A stretch of 63,793 nucleotides of DNA. Source: Planctomycetaceae bacterium (GTDB taxonomy: Bacteria; Planctomycetota; Phycisphaerae; Sedimentisphaerales; Anaerohalosphaeraceae). The stretch is taken from assembly GCA_021372945.1 (NCBI GenBank), contig JAJFTK010000032.1, positions 1 through 63,793 of the forward strand. Direction: 5' to 3'. Numbering within the stretch: the first letter of the stretch is position 1; the number at the start of each line of letters is the position of its first letter. The translations under genes were made by a program, and so were the position numbers. Below the pieces are notes generated by a model. It was not told where the DNA came from, did no database searches, and saw only the letters and a program-made list of their open reading frames with translations. Below, piece after piece: positions 44,010 to 54,254 of the stretch.

Positions 44010-46373
44010 ATGAGATCTTCAGAGGTTTGCCGGTACACGCAATTGATCATCATAGGATTTCTCTTTGCCGCACTGTGCGTGCGGGCTGATTCGCTCACAA
44101 AGGAGTTTCCATTGAAGGCCCAACTGAAAGCCGAGCCCAAGGTGCACGCCTTCGCGCTCCATGAAGTCAAGCTCCTGGATGGCCCCTTCAAGTCGGCCAT
44201 GGATCGCAACGCCGCCTGGCTCAAGAGCATCGAGCCCGACCGCCTGCTCTCCAAGTTCCGCACCGAGGCCGGCCTTGAGCCCAAGGCCCAACCCTACGGC
44301 GGCTGGGAAAAAGACACCATCGCCGGCCATTCGCTGGGCCACTACCTCTCGGCGATCTCCATGCAGTACGCCGCGACCGGCGACGAAGAATTCAAGAAGC
44401 GGATCGACTACATCATCGACGAGCTGGCCGCCTGCCAAAATGCCCACGGCGACGGCTACCTGGCCGCCTACCCTAACGGCCGCAAGGTCTTCCAGGAAGT
44501 CTCGCGCGGCCAGATCCGCAGCAAGGGCTTTGACCTCAACGGCCTCTGGGTCCCCTGGTACACCAACCACAAGGTCATGGCCGGCCTGCGCGACGCCTAT
44601 GTCTATGCCCGCAACGAAAAGGCCCTGGGCGTGCTGACAAAAATGGCCGACTGGACCATCAACACGACCAAGGACCTCACGGACGAACAATGGCAGAACA
44701 TGCTCGCCTGCGAGCACGGCGGCATGAATGAAGTCCTGGCCGACGTCTATGCCCTCACCGGCGATCCCAATTATCTCGAGACGGCCAAGAAGTTTTATCA
44801 CAAATTCGTGCTGGACCCCCTGAGCCAGAAACAGGATAAACTTGCAGGACTCCACGCCAATACGCAGGTCCCCAAGACAATCGGTGCCGCCCGCATCTTC
44901 GAACTGGCCGGTGACGAAAACTTTGGCACGATCAGTGAGTTCTTCTGGAACACTGTCGTCAATCATTACACCTTCGTCAATGGCGGCAACAGCGCCAATG
45001 AGCATTTCGGCAAGCCCGACCGTTTGTCCGACCCGCAGCACGACACCACCGAAACCTGCAACACCTACAACATGCTCAAGCTGACGCGTCATCTCTACGC
45101 CCGTCAGCCCAAACCTGCCTACATGGATTATTACGAGCGCGCCCTGTGGAACCACATCCTGGCCCATCAGCACCCGCTGACCGGCATGATCATGTACAAA
45201 GGTTTCCTCGACCAGCCCGCCAAAAAGAACTTCAGCACACCCTTTGATTCGTTCTGGTGCTGCGTCGGCACCGGCTGGGAAAATCATGCCAAGTACGGCG
45301 AGTGCATCTATGCCTATAACGGCGAAAGTCTCTACATCAACCAGTTCATCGCCTCGGAAGTAAGCTGGAAAGGATTGCATCTAAAGCAGGAAACGACATT
45401 CCCCGCCTCCGACACGGTCAAGCTGACCGTAACCTGCGACAAGACCATTACCATGCCGCTCAAGATCCGCAAGCCCTTCTGGACCGACAAGGTCACCTGC
45501 ACGCTCAATGGCAAGCCGCAGGAGATCTTTGCCGATAGTTCCGACTACCTGGTGCTCAATCGCGGCTTCGCCAACGGCGACGTCATCGAGCTGAAGCTGC
45601 CGATGTCGCTGCGGTTCGAGGCCATGCCGGATAAGCCCGAGCGCATCGCGTTCCTCTATGGCCCCATTGTGCTGGCCGCCGACATGAGCAACGACACCCC
45701 CCTGCCGCTGCTGGACGGCACGCCGCAGGAGGCGCTTGCCAGGGTCAAACCCGTGGATGGCAAGCTGCTCGAGTTTGTCGGCGAAAAACTCAGCCTGGGT
45801 TTTGAAGAAAACGCCCAACCCGCCGATGTGCGGCTGATCCCGCTCTACCAGATCGCCGACCAAAAATACACGGTCTATATGGATGCCTTCACTGCCGACG
45901 CCCGCAAGGCCAAACGCGCCGAGCTGCAGGCAGAGCTTGAAAAGCAAAAGGCCGAGGCCGCGCGAACGGTCGATACGTTCCGGCCCGGCGAGATGCAGTC
46001 CGAACGAGACCACAACTTTGACGGCCAAAACATCTTGGCCGGCGAGTATGCCGGCCGCAAGTGGCGCCACGCCGACAATGGCGGCCACATGGCCTTCGAT
46101 CTGAAGGTCCTGCCGGATGCGGCGATGGAACTGGCCCTGACTTACTGGGGTTCCGATGCGGGCGGCCGCGTGTTCGATATCCTCGTCAATGAGACGAAGA
46201 TCGCCACGCAGACGCTTGAGAATGTCAAGCCCGGCGTCTTCACGGATGTGACCTATGCAATCCCGGCGGAGTTAACAAAAGGCAAAGAAACAATCCGCGT
46301 TAAGCTTGCCGCCCACCCCGGCCGCACAGCCGGCGGTATCTACGGCGCCAGGACGATGAAGCAGCAGCCTTAA
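44010..46373 (+). CDS. Beta-L-arabinofuranosidase (GH127), secreted
   Basis: 787 residues from ATG 44010 (AGGA six bases upstream), with a signal peptide to about residue 28. GH127 zinc and catalytic residues are visible: E348 and C350 in TETCNTYNM, and C417-C418 in FWCCVGTGWENH, in which the first cysteine is the family nucleophile. The all-alpha barrel (about 40-430) is followed by beta domains. These enzymes release beta-linked L-arabinofuranose, as in extensin or pectin side chains. It has its own promoter and stands alone. Confidence 0.92.
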   Translation: MRSSEVCRYTQLIIIGFLFAALCVRADSLTKEFPLKAQLKAEPKVHAFALHEVKLLDGPFKSAMDRNAAWLKSIEPDRLLSKFRTEAGLEPKAQPYGGWEKDTIAGHSLGHYLSAISMQYAATGDEEFKKRIDYIIDELAACQNAHGDGYLAAYPNGRKVFQEVSRGQIRSKGFDLNGLWVPWYTNHKVMAGLRDAYVYARNEKALGVLTKMADWTINTTKDLTDEQWQNMLACEHGGMNEVLADVYALTGDPNYLETAKKFYHKFVLDPLSQKQDKLAGLHANTQVPKTIGAARIFELAGDENFGTISEFFWNTVVNHYTFVNGGNSANEHFGKPDRLSDPQHDTTETCNTYNMLKLTRHLYARQPKPAYMDYYERALWNHILAHQHPLTGMIMYKGFLDQPAKKNFSTPFDSFWCCVGTGWENHAKYGECIYAYNGESLYINQFIASEVSWKGLHLKQETTFPASDTVKLTVTCDKTITMPLKIRKPFWTDKVTCTLNGKPQEIFADSSDYLVLNRGFANGDVIELKLPMSLRFEAMPDKPERIAFLYGPIVLAADMSNDTPLPLLDGTPQEALARVKPVDGKLLEFVGEKLSLGFEENAQPADVRLIPLYQIADQKYTVYMDAFTADARKAKRAELQAELEKQKAEAARTVDTFRPGEMQSERDHNFDGQNILAGEYAGRKWRHADNGGHMAFDLKVLPDAAMELALTYWGSDAGGRVFDILVNETKIATQTLENVKPGVFTDVTYAIPAELTKGKETIRVKLAAHPGRTAGGIYGARTMKQQP

Positions 46374-46392
46374 CTGCTGACTGGCGCCAGCA

Positions 46393-46630
46393 TAAAACGG
46401 TGAGAGAGCCGAAGGCTCGACAGTGATTCAGCCTCTGCAATTCATGCACTCTCTGGGGAATAAAACGGAGAGAGAGCCGAAGGCTCGACAGTGCTTTGGC
46501 CTCTGCAATTCATGCACTCTCTGCGGAATAAAACGTGAGAGAGCCGAAGGCTCGACAGTACTTTGGCCGGGGGTGTGAACCCCCGGAAAAGAAGCCCCGC
46601 CCCCCTCTCTTTTTGAGCCCCGAAAGGGGC
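46393..46630 (+). repeat. 68-bp tandem repeat with two-hairpin element, copy C
   Basis: Units start at 46393, 46461 and 46529 (period 68). Each has hairpin 1 GAGCCGAAGGCTC (46406, 46474, 46541). Units 1 and 2 continue with CTCTGCAATTCATGCACTCT-like sequence; unit 3 instead has the 13-nt spacer and hairpin 2 CCGGGGGTGTGAACCCCCGG (46567-46586), then a pyrimidine-rich run and a third hairpin GCCCC-GAAA-GGGGC (46617-46630). This fills the gap between GH127 and the sensor kinase; no gene is seen in it. Confidence 0.9.
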
Positions 46631-46676
46631 GACAGCAATAATAGTTGCCGCATGACGCTGCCGCCAAGTGCTTTCT

Positions 46677-49600
46677 TCAGCCCGCGCACGCCCTGACCGC
46701 AGCGACCAATTCCTCCGATGGTCCGGACTTGGTCAGATAAGCGGATGCCCCGGCGTTGCGCATCGCCAACGCGATGTTGTGATCCTCGTGCATCGACAGG
46801 CCGATGATCTTGATGCGGCTATTGGCCGCCCGGATCCTGCGGGTGGCCTCGATGCCGCTGATCTGGCCGATGTTGACATCCATAATGATCACATCTGGGG
46901 CCAATTCCACGGCCATTTGGATCACTTGCTGCCCATCTGCCGCCTGCCCCGCCACCTCGATCCAGGGCTCAAGCTGCAGCAGCTTAGCCAGCCCTTCTCG
47001 AACGATTTTGTGGTCGTCGCAAACCAGCACCCGGCATGTCCTGGAAGGTCTTGCTTTTCGCACTGCGGTTTCCGCCTGGCAGGGCGCCGCTGCCGCTGGG
47101 TGCGTCTCAGAGACCGTCTCGGCCGCTACGCTCAAAATGAACCTGGCCCCGCGGCCCGGCGCCGTATCCACCTCCAGCAGTCCTCCAAGATGCGCCAGCC
47201 GCTGGCGGATGCTGAACAGGCCAAACGTGATCTCGCTGGAGCGTCGGTTGTTCAGCACAGCGGGATCGAATCCTTTTCCTTCATCCGATACCGTCAGTTC
47301 GATGCGGTTATCGCCCGTGCGCGCCAGGGTCACGGACGCCTCCAGCACGCCGGAATGTTTCAGCGCATTGAATAACAGCTCGCGCGCGCATTCGAAGACC
47401 AGCACACGGATCTCTTCATTGATCGGCTCGGCGCTGCGGTCGGCGTGAAGACGCACCTCAAACTGGTGAACGATCCGCATCCGTTCGGACAACCATTGCA
47501 GGCCGCTGATCAGGCCCCCCTCCTGCAGCGCCGGCGGGCTCAGGTCCACGGTCAGCGAACGCGACGCCTCCAGCGTATCCTTCAGCAGCGCATCGGCCGC
47601 CTGCAGCGTTGCCCGGCGGCGCGGGTCCGGGTCGTTCCGCAGCGAAGATATGTGCAGCTTGGCCGCCACGATCAACTGCTGGATGTGATCGTGCAGGATC
47701 TTCGCCAGCCGTTTGCGTTCGCGCTGTTCGGCCCGCGTCAACTGGTTGGCCAGCGCCCGAAGCTGGTCCGCCTGCTCGCTTACCTCGCGCGTTCGTTCCA
47801 ACACGCGCTCCTCGAGCGATTCATTGAGCGTCCGCAATTTTTCGTCGCTCTGGCGCAGCTCGGCCGTCCGCAGCTCGATCCGCTGCTCCAGTGTTTCATT
47901 GAGTTCCCGCAGGCCCTGCTCGGCCCGCCGCCGTTGGGTCACGTCGATCCCCATTTCGAGGATCAGCGTCGAGCCGTCCGTGTCCCGGAACGGAAAATCG
48001 AACACCGAGTAGTGGCATCCGTTCGGCCCGGTCCAGTCCCATTGATGCGGCGCGCCGGTCTTCATGACGCTGTACGTCTGGCAATCTTCGCATGGCTCCG
48101 TGCGGTTCCACAGGAACTCGTAGCATTTTTGACCTTCCCGGTAGCCGAACCATTCGCGGAATTTATGATTGGCGAACGGCATCTGGTAATCGGGCGTCAG
48201 AAGGCACACATAAACCGGCAGGGTTTCAAGAACGTTATAGAACTGCTGCCGTTCGGCCCTGGCCGTTTCCATGGCGTCATTGAGCTGCGCCGTGCGGCGG
48301 GCGACGCGCTGCTCCAGCGATTCGTTGAGCCGACGCAGGTCATCCTCGATCTTCTTGCGGTAGGTAATGTCCTGTGCGATCCCGAATCCCGCCACCAGCC
48401 CCCCGCGCGCATCAAATTCCAGGTACGCTTTTTCGCGAACCCACGTGACCGCTCCGTCGGCGATAATGCGATGTTCAACGTCATACTCCGAGCCCTCAAG
48501 GGCCTTCTGCCAGCACGCCCGAATCATATCGCGATCGTCCGGATGAACGGCTGACAAAAAGGTTTCGTAGGTCATCGGCGTCCCTTTGCCGATGCCGAAA
48601 ATACGGTGGGTCTCATCCGACCAGACCAGCTCGTTCTTGCGCACGTCCAGCCGCCAGCTTCCAATGCTCCCGACCGCCTGGGCCCGGCTGAAATCGAGCT
48701 GGCTTTGGCGCAGCGCCTCTTCACCCAGCTTGCGCTCGATCGCCGCCGCCACCTGGTCCGTCACCGTCTTCATCATCTCCAGGTCGTCCTCGCTGAAGCG
48801 CCCCCTCGTACGCGTCCCGAACGACACCGTCCCGAGCACCTTCCCCTGCGCCAGGATCGGGTGACAGGCATACGCCCGGATGCCGATCGATCGCACCAGG
48901 TCGGCTCGCTCGTCGCAGGATTGCTGGATCTCTTCGGCCACGATCCGCTGACCCGATTGCGCCACGCGGCCGCAAATGGCCGAGCCAAAATCCAGCCATT
49001 CGATCGCGCGGGCCATCTTCTCCGGCAGACCGCCGCTGGCGTTCAGATGCAGACGCCCCGCCGCTTCATCGACCAGGTAGTTGACGAAAACCTGGCAATC
49101 CAGAAGCTGCATCACCCGCCTGCACAGCGAATCGATGATCTGCTGCGGTTGCTTGCTTTCCAGCAGTTTAGACGCCGTATCCGACAAGATCTCGAACCGC
49201 GCCGCCGCTTTTTGGATCTGCTCTTCCGCCTTCTTGCGCTCGGTGATGTCATGGATGATTGAATACAGCAGTTGCTTGCCGCCGATGTGCACCGGGCTCG
49301 AATAGACCTCCACCGTCCGCACGCTGCCGTCGGCCAGCCGATGCGGAAAGACAAAATAGTTGCGCTGTTCGGCCGCTGCCTGCCGGCGTTCGGCCTCGAT
49401 TTCATTCGCCGGCAGTTGGTTGAGGTCCTCGATCCGCATCCTGCAGAGTTGCGGACGCGAATAACCGTAAAACCGTGCAGCCGCTTCGTTGGCGTCGCGG
49501 ATAGCCCCGGACCGGGGGTCGATGACCAGTTTGATCGCGTGGTGCCGCTCGAACATGCTGTGGAACTGCTGTTCGCTTTGGCGCAGGGCTTTTTCCGTTT

Positions 49601-50327
49601 GCTGCTGCTGCTCCACCAGGCGGGCCAGCCGCAGGTTCACATAGCTGCCCTGCGAGATCATCTTGGCCATCCCGTGCAGGAAACTTGTACCATGCTTGAA
49701 CGTCGAACGGCTCAGCCGGCTCACCTTCTGCAGCGCCGCCATATACTCGGCCTGGTCAAATCCGTACTGGACGGCCTGCGCCCGGAAGAGTTCATAATCG
49801 GGCGTCTCGTCCTCAAAAAAGAACTGTCCCGCGAAGATATTGCCCATCTTGCGGCCGCCGACGATCAGCGGCGCCGCCGCGTCCCACATGTTGTTCTTGC
49901 ATTTATAAAGCTTAAACTCGCTCTCATCGATGCCGCTGGTCAGTTCCAGGTCGCTTTCAATGCAATACCGGCAGGTCACCGGATTCACCCGGTGAAACTC
50001 CGTACAGATCTGCTGCCAGCCAACCCCCACCAGCACCTTGCCGCTAATGTCAATGATGGCCATAGGAACGCGCGTCAGCTCATAAAAATCGTTCATCAGC
50101 GATTGCAGCGCCTTGACATCGATGATATCGGCCAATTCAACTTGGTCGGTCGCTTCGGTGTTGTCCGGGGTCCCGGGCGTCGCTGTGGATCCGTCTTGAG
50201 GCAATGCGCCGCTTGCGTGGATACTTTGGGGGTCACTGCCGGCTTCATTGCGGCCGGCAGACGAATTGCCTGCCTGGGTTTTAAACAGCGCCTCCGTGGC
50301 CTCACCCTTTTGAACCGGTTTAGTCAT
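46677..50327 (-). CDS. PocR/PAS/GAF hybrid sensor histidine kinase with C-terminal receiver
   Basis: 1216 residues. A low-complexity N-terminus leads to a PocR ligand-binding domain (about 65-235, with conserved cysteines in CRYCIESD and YKCKNNMWD). Then come PAS (about 250-365), GAF (about 375-540), PAS (about 550-665) and a third PAS with a cysteine pair (EPCEDCQTY). A coiled coil follows, then the HisKA_3 box with H879 (LAKILHDHIQQL), an HATPase domain (ELLFNALKHSG, DEGKGFDP) and a receiver with D1150 (IIMDVNIG). No membrane helix and no HTH. It is a soluble NarX-like kinase with its own receiver; the output partner is not nearby. Confidence 0.9.
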   Translation of the reverse strand: MTKPVQKGEATEALFKTQAGNSSAGRNEAGSDPQSIHASGALPQDGSTATPGTPDNTEATDQVELADIIDVKALQSLMNDFYELTRVPMAIIDISGKVLVGVGWQQICTEFHRVNPVTCRYCIESDLELTSGIDESEFKLYKCKNNMWDAAAPLIVGGRKMGNIFAGQFFFEDETPDYELFRAQAVQYGFDQAEYMAALQKVSRLSRSTFKHGTSFLHGMAKMISQGSYVNLRLARLVEQQQQTEKALRQSEQQFHSMFERHHAIKLVIDPRSGAIRDANEAAARFYGYSRPQLCRMRIEDLNQLPANEIEAERRQAAAEQRNYFVFPHRLADGSVRTVEVYSSPVHIGGKQLLYSIIHDITERKKAEEQIQKAAARFEILSDTASKLLESKQPQQIIDSLCRRVMQLLDCQVFVNYLVDEAAGRLHLNASGGLPEKMARAIEWLDFGSAICGRVAQSGQRIVAEEIQQSCDERADLVRSIGIRAYACHPILAQGKVLGTVSFGTRTRGRFSEDDLEMMKTVTDQVAAAIERKLGEEALRQSQLDFSRAQAVGSIGSWRLDVRKNELVWSDETHRIFGIGKGTPMTYETFLSAVHPDDRDMIRACWQKALEGSEYDVEHRIIADGAVTWVREKAYLEFDARGGLVAGFGIAQDITYRKKIEDDLRRLNESLEQRVARRTAQLNDAMETARAERQQFYNVLETLPVYVCLLTPDYQMPFANHKFREWFGYREGQKCYEFLWNRTEPCEDCQTYSVMKTGAPHQWDWTGPNGCHYSVFDFPFRDTDGSTLILEMGIDVTQRRRAEQGLRELNETLEQRIELRTAELRQSDEKLRTLNESLEERVLERTREVSEQADQLRALANQLTRAEQRERKRLAKILHDHIQQLIVAAKLHISSLRNDPDPRRRATLQAADALLKDTLEASRSLTVDLSPPALQEGGLISGLQWLSERMRIVHQFEVRLHADRSAEPINEEIRVLVFECARELLFNALKHSGVLEASVTLARTGDNRIELTVSDEGKGFDPAVLNNRRSSEITFGLFSIRQRLAHLGGLLEVDTAPGRGARFILSVAAETVSETHPAAAAPCQAETAVRKARPSRTCRVLVCDDHKIVREGLAKLLQLEPWIEVAGQAADGQQVIQMAVELAPDVIIMDVNIGQISGIEATRRIRAANSRIKIIGLSMHEDHNIALAMRNAGASAYLTKSGPSEELVAAVRACAG

Positions 50328-50653
50328 GTTGTCTCACCTCGGCCATGTGCCGATCGAATCGAACCGCCGGCCCTGCCCATGGCAGAACACGCGCCTTTAA
50401 AACTTGACAAAATTGTACCAAATTGCAGCGGCCAACACAAGTCCGTTGCGGGCCCAAAGTCCAGCAGGCTTCAAGTTTTTTGCGTAATAATGATATAGTA
50501 CCGCTTGTTACCTGGAAAAACCCTGCACGCCAACCTTCGGATCACACTTTTGGCGACCACAATCGGCGCTTGATATTACCCCATTGTCCATTTATGATAC
50601 TCCGCGGAACGGCTTTTCAATGTTTCACTGCGGCCATTTAAGGGAGAATGCAA
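50328..50653. promoter_or_regulatory. Divergent region, sensor kinase versus AI-2E-family gene
   Basis: 326 bases without a gene. It should hold promoters for both directions. A TATAGT at 50494-50499 could be a -10 for the plus strand, but no good -35 is paired with it. AGGGAG at 50641-50646 is the SD of the next gene. Confidence 0.4.
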
Positions 50654-51733
50654 ATGCTCAAAAACAAGCAGGAGATCGAACGCATCGCGGGGCTGGCGTT
50701 TGTCGCTCTTGTGATCATCGGCTGCGTGGTCATTCTGCGGTCGTTCGCGTCGGCGATCATCTGGGCGGCTGTTTTGTGTTTTGCCACGTGGCCCGCGTAT
50801 GAGCTGCTCTTGAAGTGGCTTGGCGGCCGCCGGAACCTGGCCGCCGGCCTGATGACATTGATCCTCGTGCTCGTGCTCCTGACACCTTTCGTCATTGTCG
50901 GCGTCAGCTTCACCGATAACATTCAAAGCGGCCTCGAATGGCTCAACACGCACAAACACAGCGGCGTTCCGGCGTTGCCCGAGTGGGTCAGCAAGATCCC
51001 CCTGATCGGTCCCAAGGCGGCCGCATCCTGGCAGGATCTGTCGGTCAATGCCGGTCCCGTGCTTGAACGGATGAAACCCTGGGCCCACAAAGCGGGACTG
51101 TGGCTGCTTGGGCACAGTATTGATTTTGCAAAGGGCGTTTTCTACCTGGCCCTCAGCCTGCTGATCGCGTTCTTTATGTACCGTGACGGCAGGGACGTTG
51201 CCCTCCGGCTCAGCCGGGGGTTCCAGCAGATCAGCGGCGATTACGCCCAGCGCCTGCTGGAGGTCGTCACCACCACCGTCAAGAGCGTGGTTTACGGCGT
51301 GATCGGAACAGGCCTGGTGCAAGGCGTCGTGGCCGCCATCGGTTTTGCTGTCGCCGGCGTGCCGTCACCGGTATTGCTGGGTCTGCTTACGTTCTTCATG
51401 AGCTTCATACCCGCCGGCCCGGTCATCGTCTGGCTAGGCGCCGCCATCCATCTGTTCGCGCACCAGCGAATCGGTTGGGGCATATTCATGGTTCTTTATG
51501 GTATCCTGCTCATCAGCAGCATCGACAACCTCATCAAGCCCTATATCTTCAGTCGAGGCTCCAAACTGTCGTTTATCCTGATGCTGCTCGGCATGCTCGG
51601 CGGCATCGCCAGTTTCGGCTTCATCGGCGTTTTTCTGGGGCCCGTCCTTCTGGCCGTCGGCTACAGTCTCATTAAAGAGTTTGCTCAACAGACAGAGAAA
51701 AAAGACGGTTCGCTTGCCATGGTAGAGCCCTGA
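50654..51733 (+). CDS. AI-2E family transporter
   Basis: 359 residues with about eight membrane helices in the family layout: two pairs near the N-terminus, a soluble segment (about 95-150), then a helix cluster with YGVIGTGLVQGVVAAIGF, FFMSFIPAGPVIVW and the C-terminal IDNLIKPYIFSRGSKLSFILML. AGGGAG favours ATG 50654 over ATG 50648. The family includes the TqsA exporter and Na+/H+ antiporter-like members, so the substrate is unknown. birA follows 13 bases later. Confidence 0.9.
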   Translation: MLKNKQEIERIAGLAFVALVIIGCVVILRSFASAIIWAAVLCFATWPAYELLLKWLGGRRNLAAGLMTLILVLVLLTPFVIVGVSFTDNIQSGLEWLNTHKHSGVPALPEWVSKIPLIGPKAAASWQDLSVNAGPVLERMKPWAHKAGLWLLGHSIDFAKGVFYLALSLLIAFFMYRDGRDVALRLSRGFQQISGDYAQRLLEVVTTTVKSVVYGVIGTGLVQGVVAAIGFAVAGVPSPVLLGLLTFFMSFIPAGPVIVWLGAAIHLFAHQRIGWGIFMVLYGILLISSIDNLIKPYIFSRGSKLSFILMLLGMLGGIASFGFIGVFLGPVLLAVGYSLIKEFAQQTEKKDGSLAMVEP

Positions 51734-51746
51734 CGTGCATGATATC

Positions 51747-52526
51747 ATGTCCGAATATCGACCATTAGAAGCGGAACGTATTGAGAATGCTCGAAAAGAG
51801 GCGGCAATCGGGCGAAAGATCGTCGTTTTCAAATCGACTGCCTCGACCAATGACATCGCCTGGCAGTATGCCAACCGGCCGGCTAATCATGGGTTGTGCG
51901 TCCTGGCCGAATCTCAAACCAGGGGCCGCGGCCGCCGCGGACGCAAGTGGTACGGCTCGCCCGGCCAAAGCATCCTCTGTTCGATCCTGCTGCTCAGATC
52001 TTCGCTTGAAAGCGAACTGCTGACGCTGGCCGCCGTTGTCGCCGCCGCCGAAGCGGTTCGCCAATTCTGCCACGTGTCCTGCCGGATCAAGTGGCCCAAT
52101 GACCTGCTAATCGCGGATAAAAAACTGGCGGGCATCCTGGTTGAGAAGAAAACGGTCAAGAACAAGCAGCAATTCGTGATTGGCATCGGCATCAACTGCA
52201 GCCAGGAACAGGCCCACCTTGAAAGTCGATTACATAACTCTGCCGTCAGCCTGAAAATGGCCACAGGGCGAGACATTGACCGTTCGGGGCTGGTCTGCGA
52301 ACTGCTCGGCGAACTTGAGTTTTGGCTCGAACGACCCGCCAATGAAGTTATTGACAAGTGGCTTCAGCTCAGCGGTATGCTCGGCCTGCATCTCTGCGTT
52401 GAATGCGACGGCAAGACCTACCGCGGCACGTGCCGGGGCATTGACCCGGTCCAAGGGCTTATTCTGCAGCTTGACCGCGGTCCGATCCGATTCTTTCCCG
52501 CCGGCCAAACCAGCATTTGTACGTAA
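51747..52526 (+). CDS. birA: Biotin--protein ligase, without N-terminal HTH
   Basis: 259 residues. Catalytic signatures: STNDIAW, TRGRGRRGRKWYG (biotinyl-AMP loop), IKWPNDLLIADKKLAGIL and VIGIGINC, and the small C-terminal domain. It joins biotin to acetyl-CoA carboxylase carrier protein. It lacks the DNA-binding domain of the E. coli protein, so is class I and not a repressor. GTG 51735 and ATG 51747 are possible starts. Confidence 0.93.
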   Translation: MSEYRPLEAERIENARKEAAIGRKIVVFKSTASTNDIAWQYANRPANHGLCVLAESQTRGRGRRGRKWYGSPGQSILCSILLLRSSLESELLTLAAVVAAAEAVRQFCHVSCRIKWPNDLLIADKKLAGILVEKKTVKNKQQFVIGIGINCSQEQAHLESRLHNSAVSLKMATGRDIDRSGLVCELLGELEFWLERPANEVIDKWLQLSGMLGLHLCVECDGKTYRGTCRGIDPVQGLILQLDRGPIRFFPAGQTSICT

Positions 52527-52609
52527 GTCATCGATTATTGCAGGCTTTACTTTCACGCCGGGGATTGCTAAAATAATCGGCCTTAAGCGACCTAAATGAA
52601 AGATTCTAT

Positions 52610-54178
52610 ATGCAAAAGATAAAGATATACGACACAACGCTTCGGGATGGAATGCAGGCCGAGGGGGTCGCCTTTTCGGTCGAGGACAAGATCCTGATCG
52701 CCCGCAAACTGGATGATTTCGGCGTAGATTATATCGAAGGCGGCTATCCGCAAAGCAACCCGAAAGAAGAGAAATTCTTTGCCCGCATTCGTCAGATCCA
52801 GTTTGGCCATGCCAAAATAGCCGCCTTCGGCAGCACTCGCAAGGCCAATACCAGCGTTCAGGATGATGTGTGTCTGCGCGTCTTGCTGGCCTCTGAAGCC
52901 CCGGCCGTGACCATGGTCGGCAAATCATGGGATTTGCACGTTACCGACGTCCTGCGCTGTTCGCTCGAAGAAAACCTGGCCATGTGCCGTGACTCGGTCT
53001 CCTATATCAAAGGCAAGGGGCGCGAGGTCGTTTTTGACGCCGAACATTTCTTCGATGGCTACAGGAACAACCCCGATTACGCGATGAAGGTCCTGCGCGC
53101 GGCTGCCGAAGCCGGAGCAGACGCCATCACGCTTTGCGAAACCAACGGCGGCAGCCTCCCGCACGAGGTCTTTGACATCACCCAGGCGGTCGTCAAAGAA
53201 TTTGCCCCGCTGGTCATCGGCATTCATTGCCATAACGATGCGGATTGTGCCGTCGCCAACACCCTGGCCGCCGTTCGGGCGGGCGCCCGCCATGTGCAGG
53301 GCACCATCAACGGCCTTGGCGAACGCACCGGCAATGCCAATCTCTGCACCATCATCCCCAATCTAACCCTGAAGATGGGTTATGAAACCATCGGCCCGGA
53401 AAAGCTCAAAACGTTGACCGATCTGTCACGCTATATCTTTGATGTGGCCAACCTGACGCCTGCGGCGAACATGCCGTACGTCGGCGACAGCGCCTTTGCC
53501 CATAAGGGCGGGCTTCATATCGATGCCTTGCGCAAGAACCAAAGGACCTATGAGCACATCCAGCCGGCGCTGGTCGGCAACGAGCGGCGTTTTCTTATCT
53601 CCGAGCTGTCGGGCGCTTCCAACGTGCTCGATAAGCTCGAGAAGCGAAACATGATCACCGATAAGGCGCTGGCCCGCCGGATCCTGAGCCGCGTACAGCA
53701 GCTTGAGAATGAAGGCTACCAGTTTGAAACCGCCGAGGCGAGTTTCGACCTGCTGATCAAGAAGGAGATGGGACAGTTCACACAAAGCTTTGAACTGCTC
53801 AAGTACCATGTCGATGTGGAACGGAACACGGCGGGCAAGCTGGTCACGGAAGCTACCGTAAAGCTCCAGGTGGACGGCCGCATCGAGCACATCGTCAGCG
53901 AAGGCGACGGCCCGGTCAACGCGCTGGACGGCGCACTGCGAAAGGCCCTGCTTCCGTTTTATCCGAACATCGCCGACATGAGCCTCATCGACTACAAGGT
54001 CCGCGTCGTCAACGCCAAGGCGGGCACCGCCGCCAAGGTGCGCGTCCTCATCGAAAGCCGCGACCGCCAGGCCATCTGGGGCACGGTCGGTGTCTCGGCA
54101 AACATTATTGAGGCAAGCTGGCTGGCTCTGGTCGATAGCGTCGAGTACAAACTGCTCAAGGACCTGCAGAACGCCTGA
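52610..54178 (+). CDS. cimA: Citramalate synthase
   Basis: 522 residues. The HMGL-like barrel starts [21 protein letters not shown] with metal and substrate motifs ([29 protein letters not shown]). A LeuA-type dimer/allosteric domain sits at the C-terminus (about 385-520). This start and length fit the CimA/LeuA-like citramalate synthase group rather than 2-isopropylmalate synthase. It makes citramalate from pyruvate and acetyl-CoA for isoleucine synthesis. Confidence 0.9.
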   Translation: MQKIKIYDTTLRDGMQAEGVAFSVEDKILIARKLDDFGVDYIEGGYPQSNPKEEKFFARIRQIQFGHAKIAAFGSTRKANTSVQDDVCLRVLLASEAPAVTMVGKSWDLHVTDVLRCSLEENLAMCRDSVSYIKGKGREVVFDAEHFFDGYRNNPDYAMKVLRAAAEAGADAITLCETNGGSLPHEVFDITQAVVKEFAPLVIGIHCHNDADCAVANTLAAVRAGARHVQGTINGLGERTGNANLCTIIPNLTLKMGYETIGPEKLKTLTDLSRYIFDVANLTPAANMPYVGDSAFAHKGGLHIDALRKNQRTYEHIQPALVGNERRFLISELSGASNVLDKLEKRNMITDKALARRILSRVQQLENEGYQFETAEASFDLLIKKEMGQFTQSFELLKYHVDVERNTAGKLVTEATVKLQVDGRIEHIVSEGDGPVNALDGALRKALLPFYPNIADMSLIDYKVRVVNAKAGTAAKVRVLIESRDRQAIWGTVGVSANIIEASWLALVDSVEYKLLKDLQNA

Positions 54179-54194
54179 GGATTTAAAATAGAAG

Positions 54195-54230
54195 AGGAAC
54201 CCGAGGGGGACAAGGAAACCTCGAGTTCCT
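54195..54230. terminator. Bidirectional hairpin between convergent genes
   Basis: AGGAACCCGAGG pairs with CCTCGAGTTCCT with one mismatch and a 12-nt loop, between cimA (plus) and the PEP-CTERM-like gene (minus). The T-rich flank is on the minus side. Confidence 0.6.
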
Positions 54231-54254
54231 GTAAACGAGGGTCTCTTTACAGTT

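Noticed and set aside
46393..46586. CRISPR array
   Set aside because: Only two to three units of 68 bp with near-identical sequence throughout; there are no unique spacers and no cas genes.
46428..46667. 79-codon minus-strand frame over the 68-bp repeats
   Set aside because: The peptide is merely the translation of the tandem DNA repeat, without SD.
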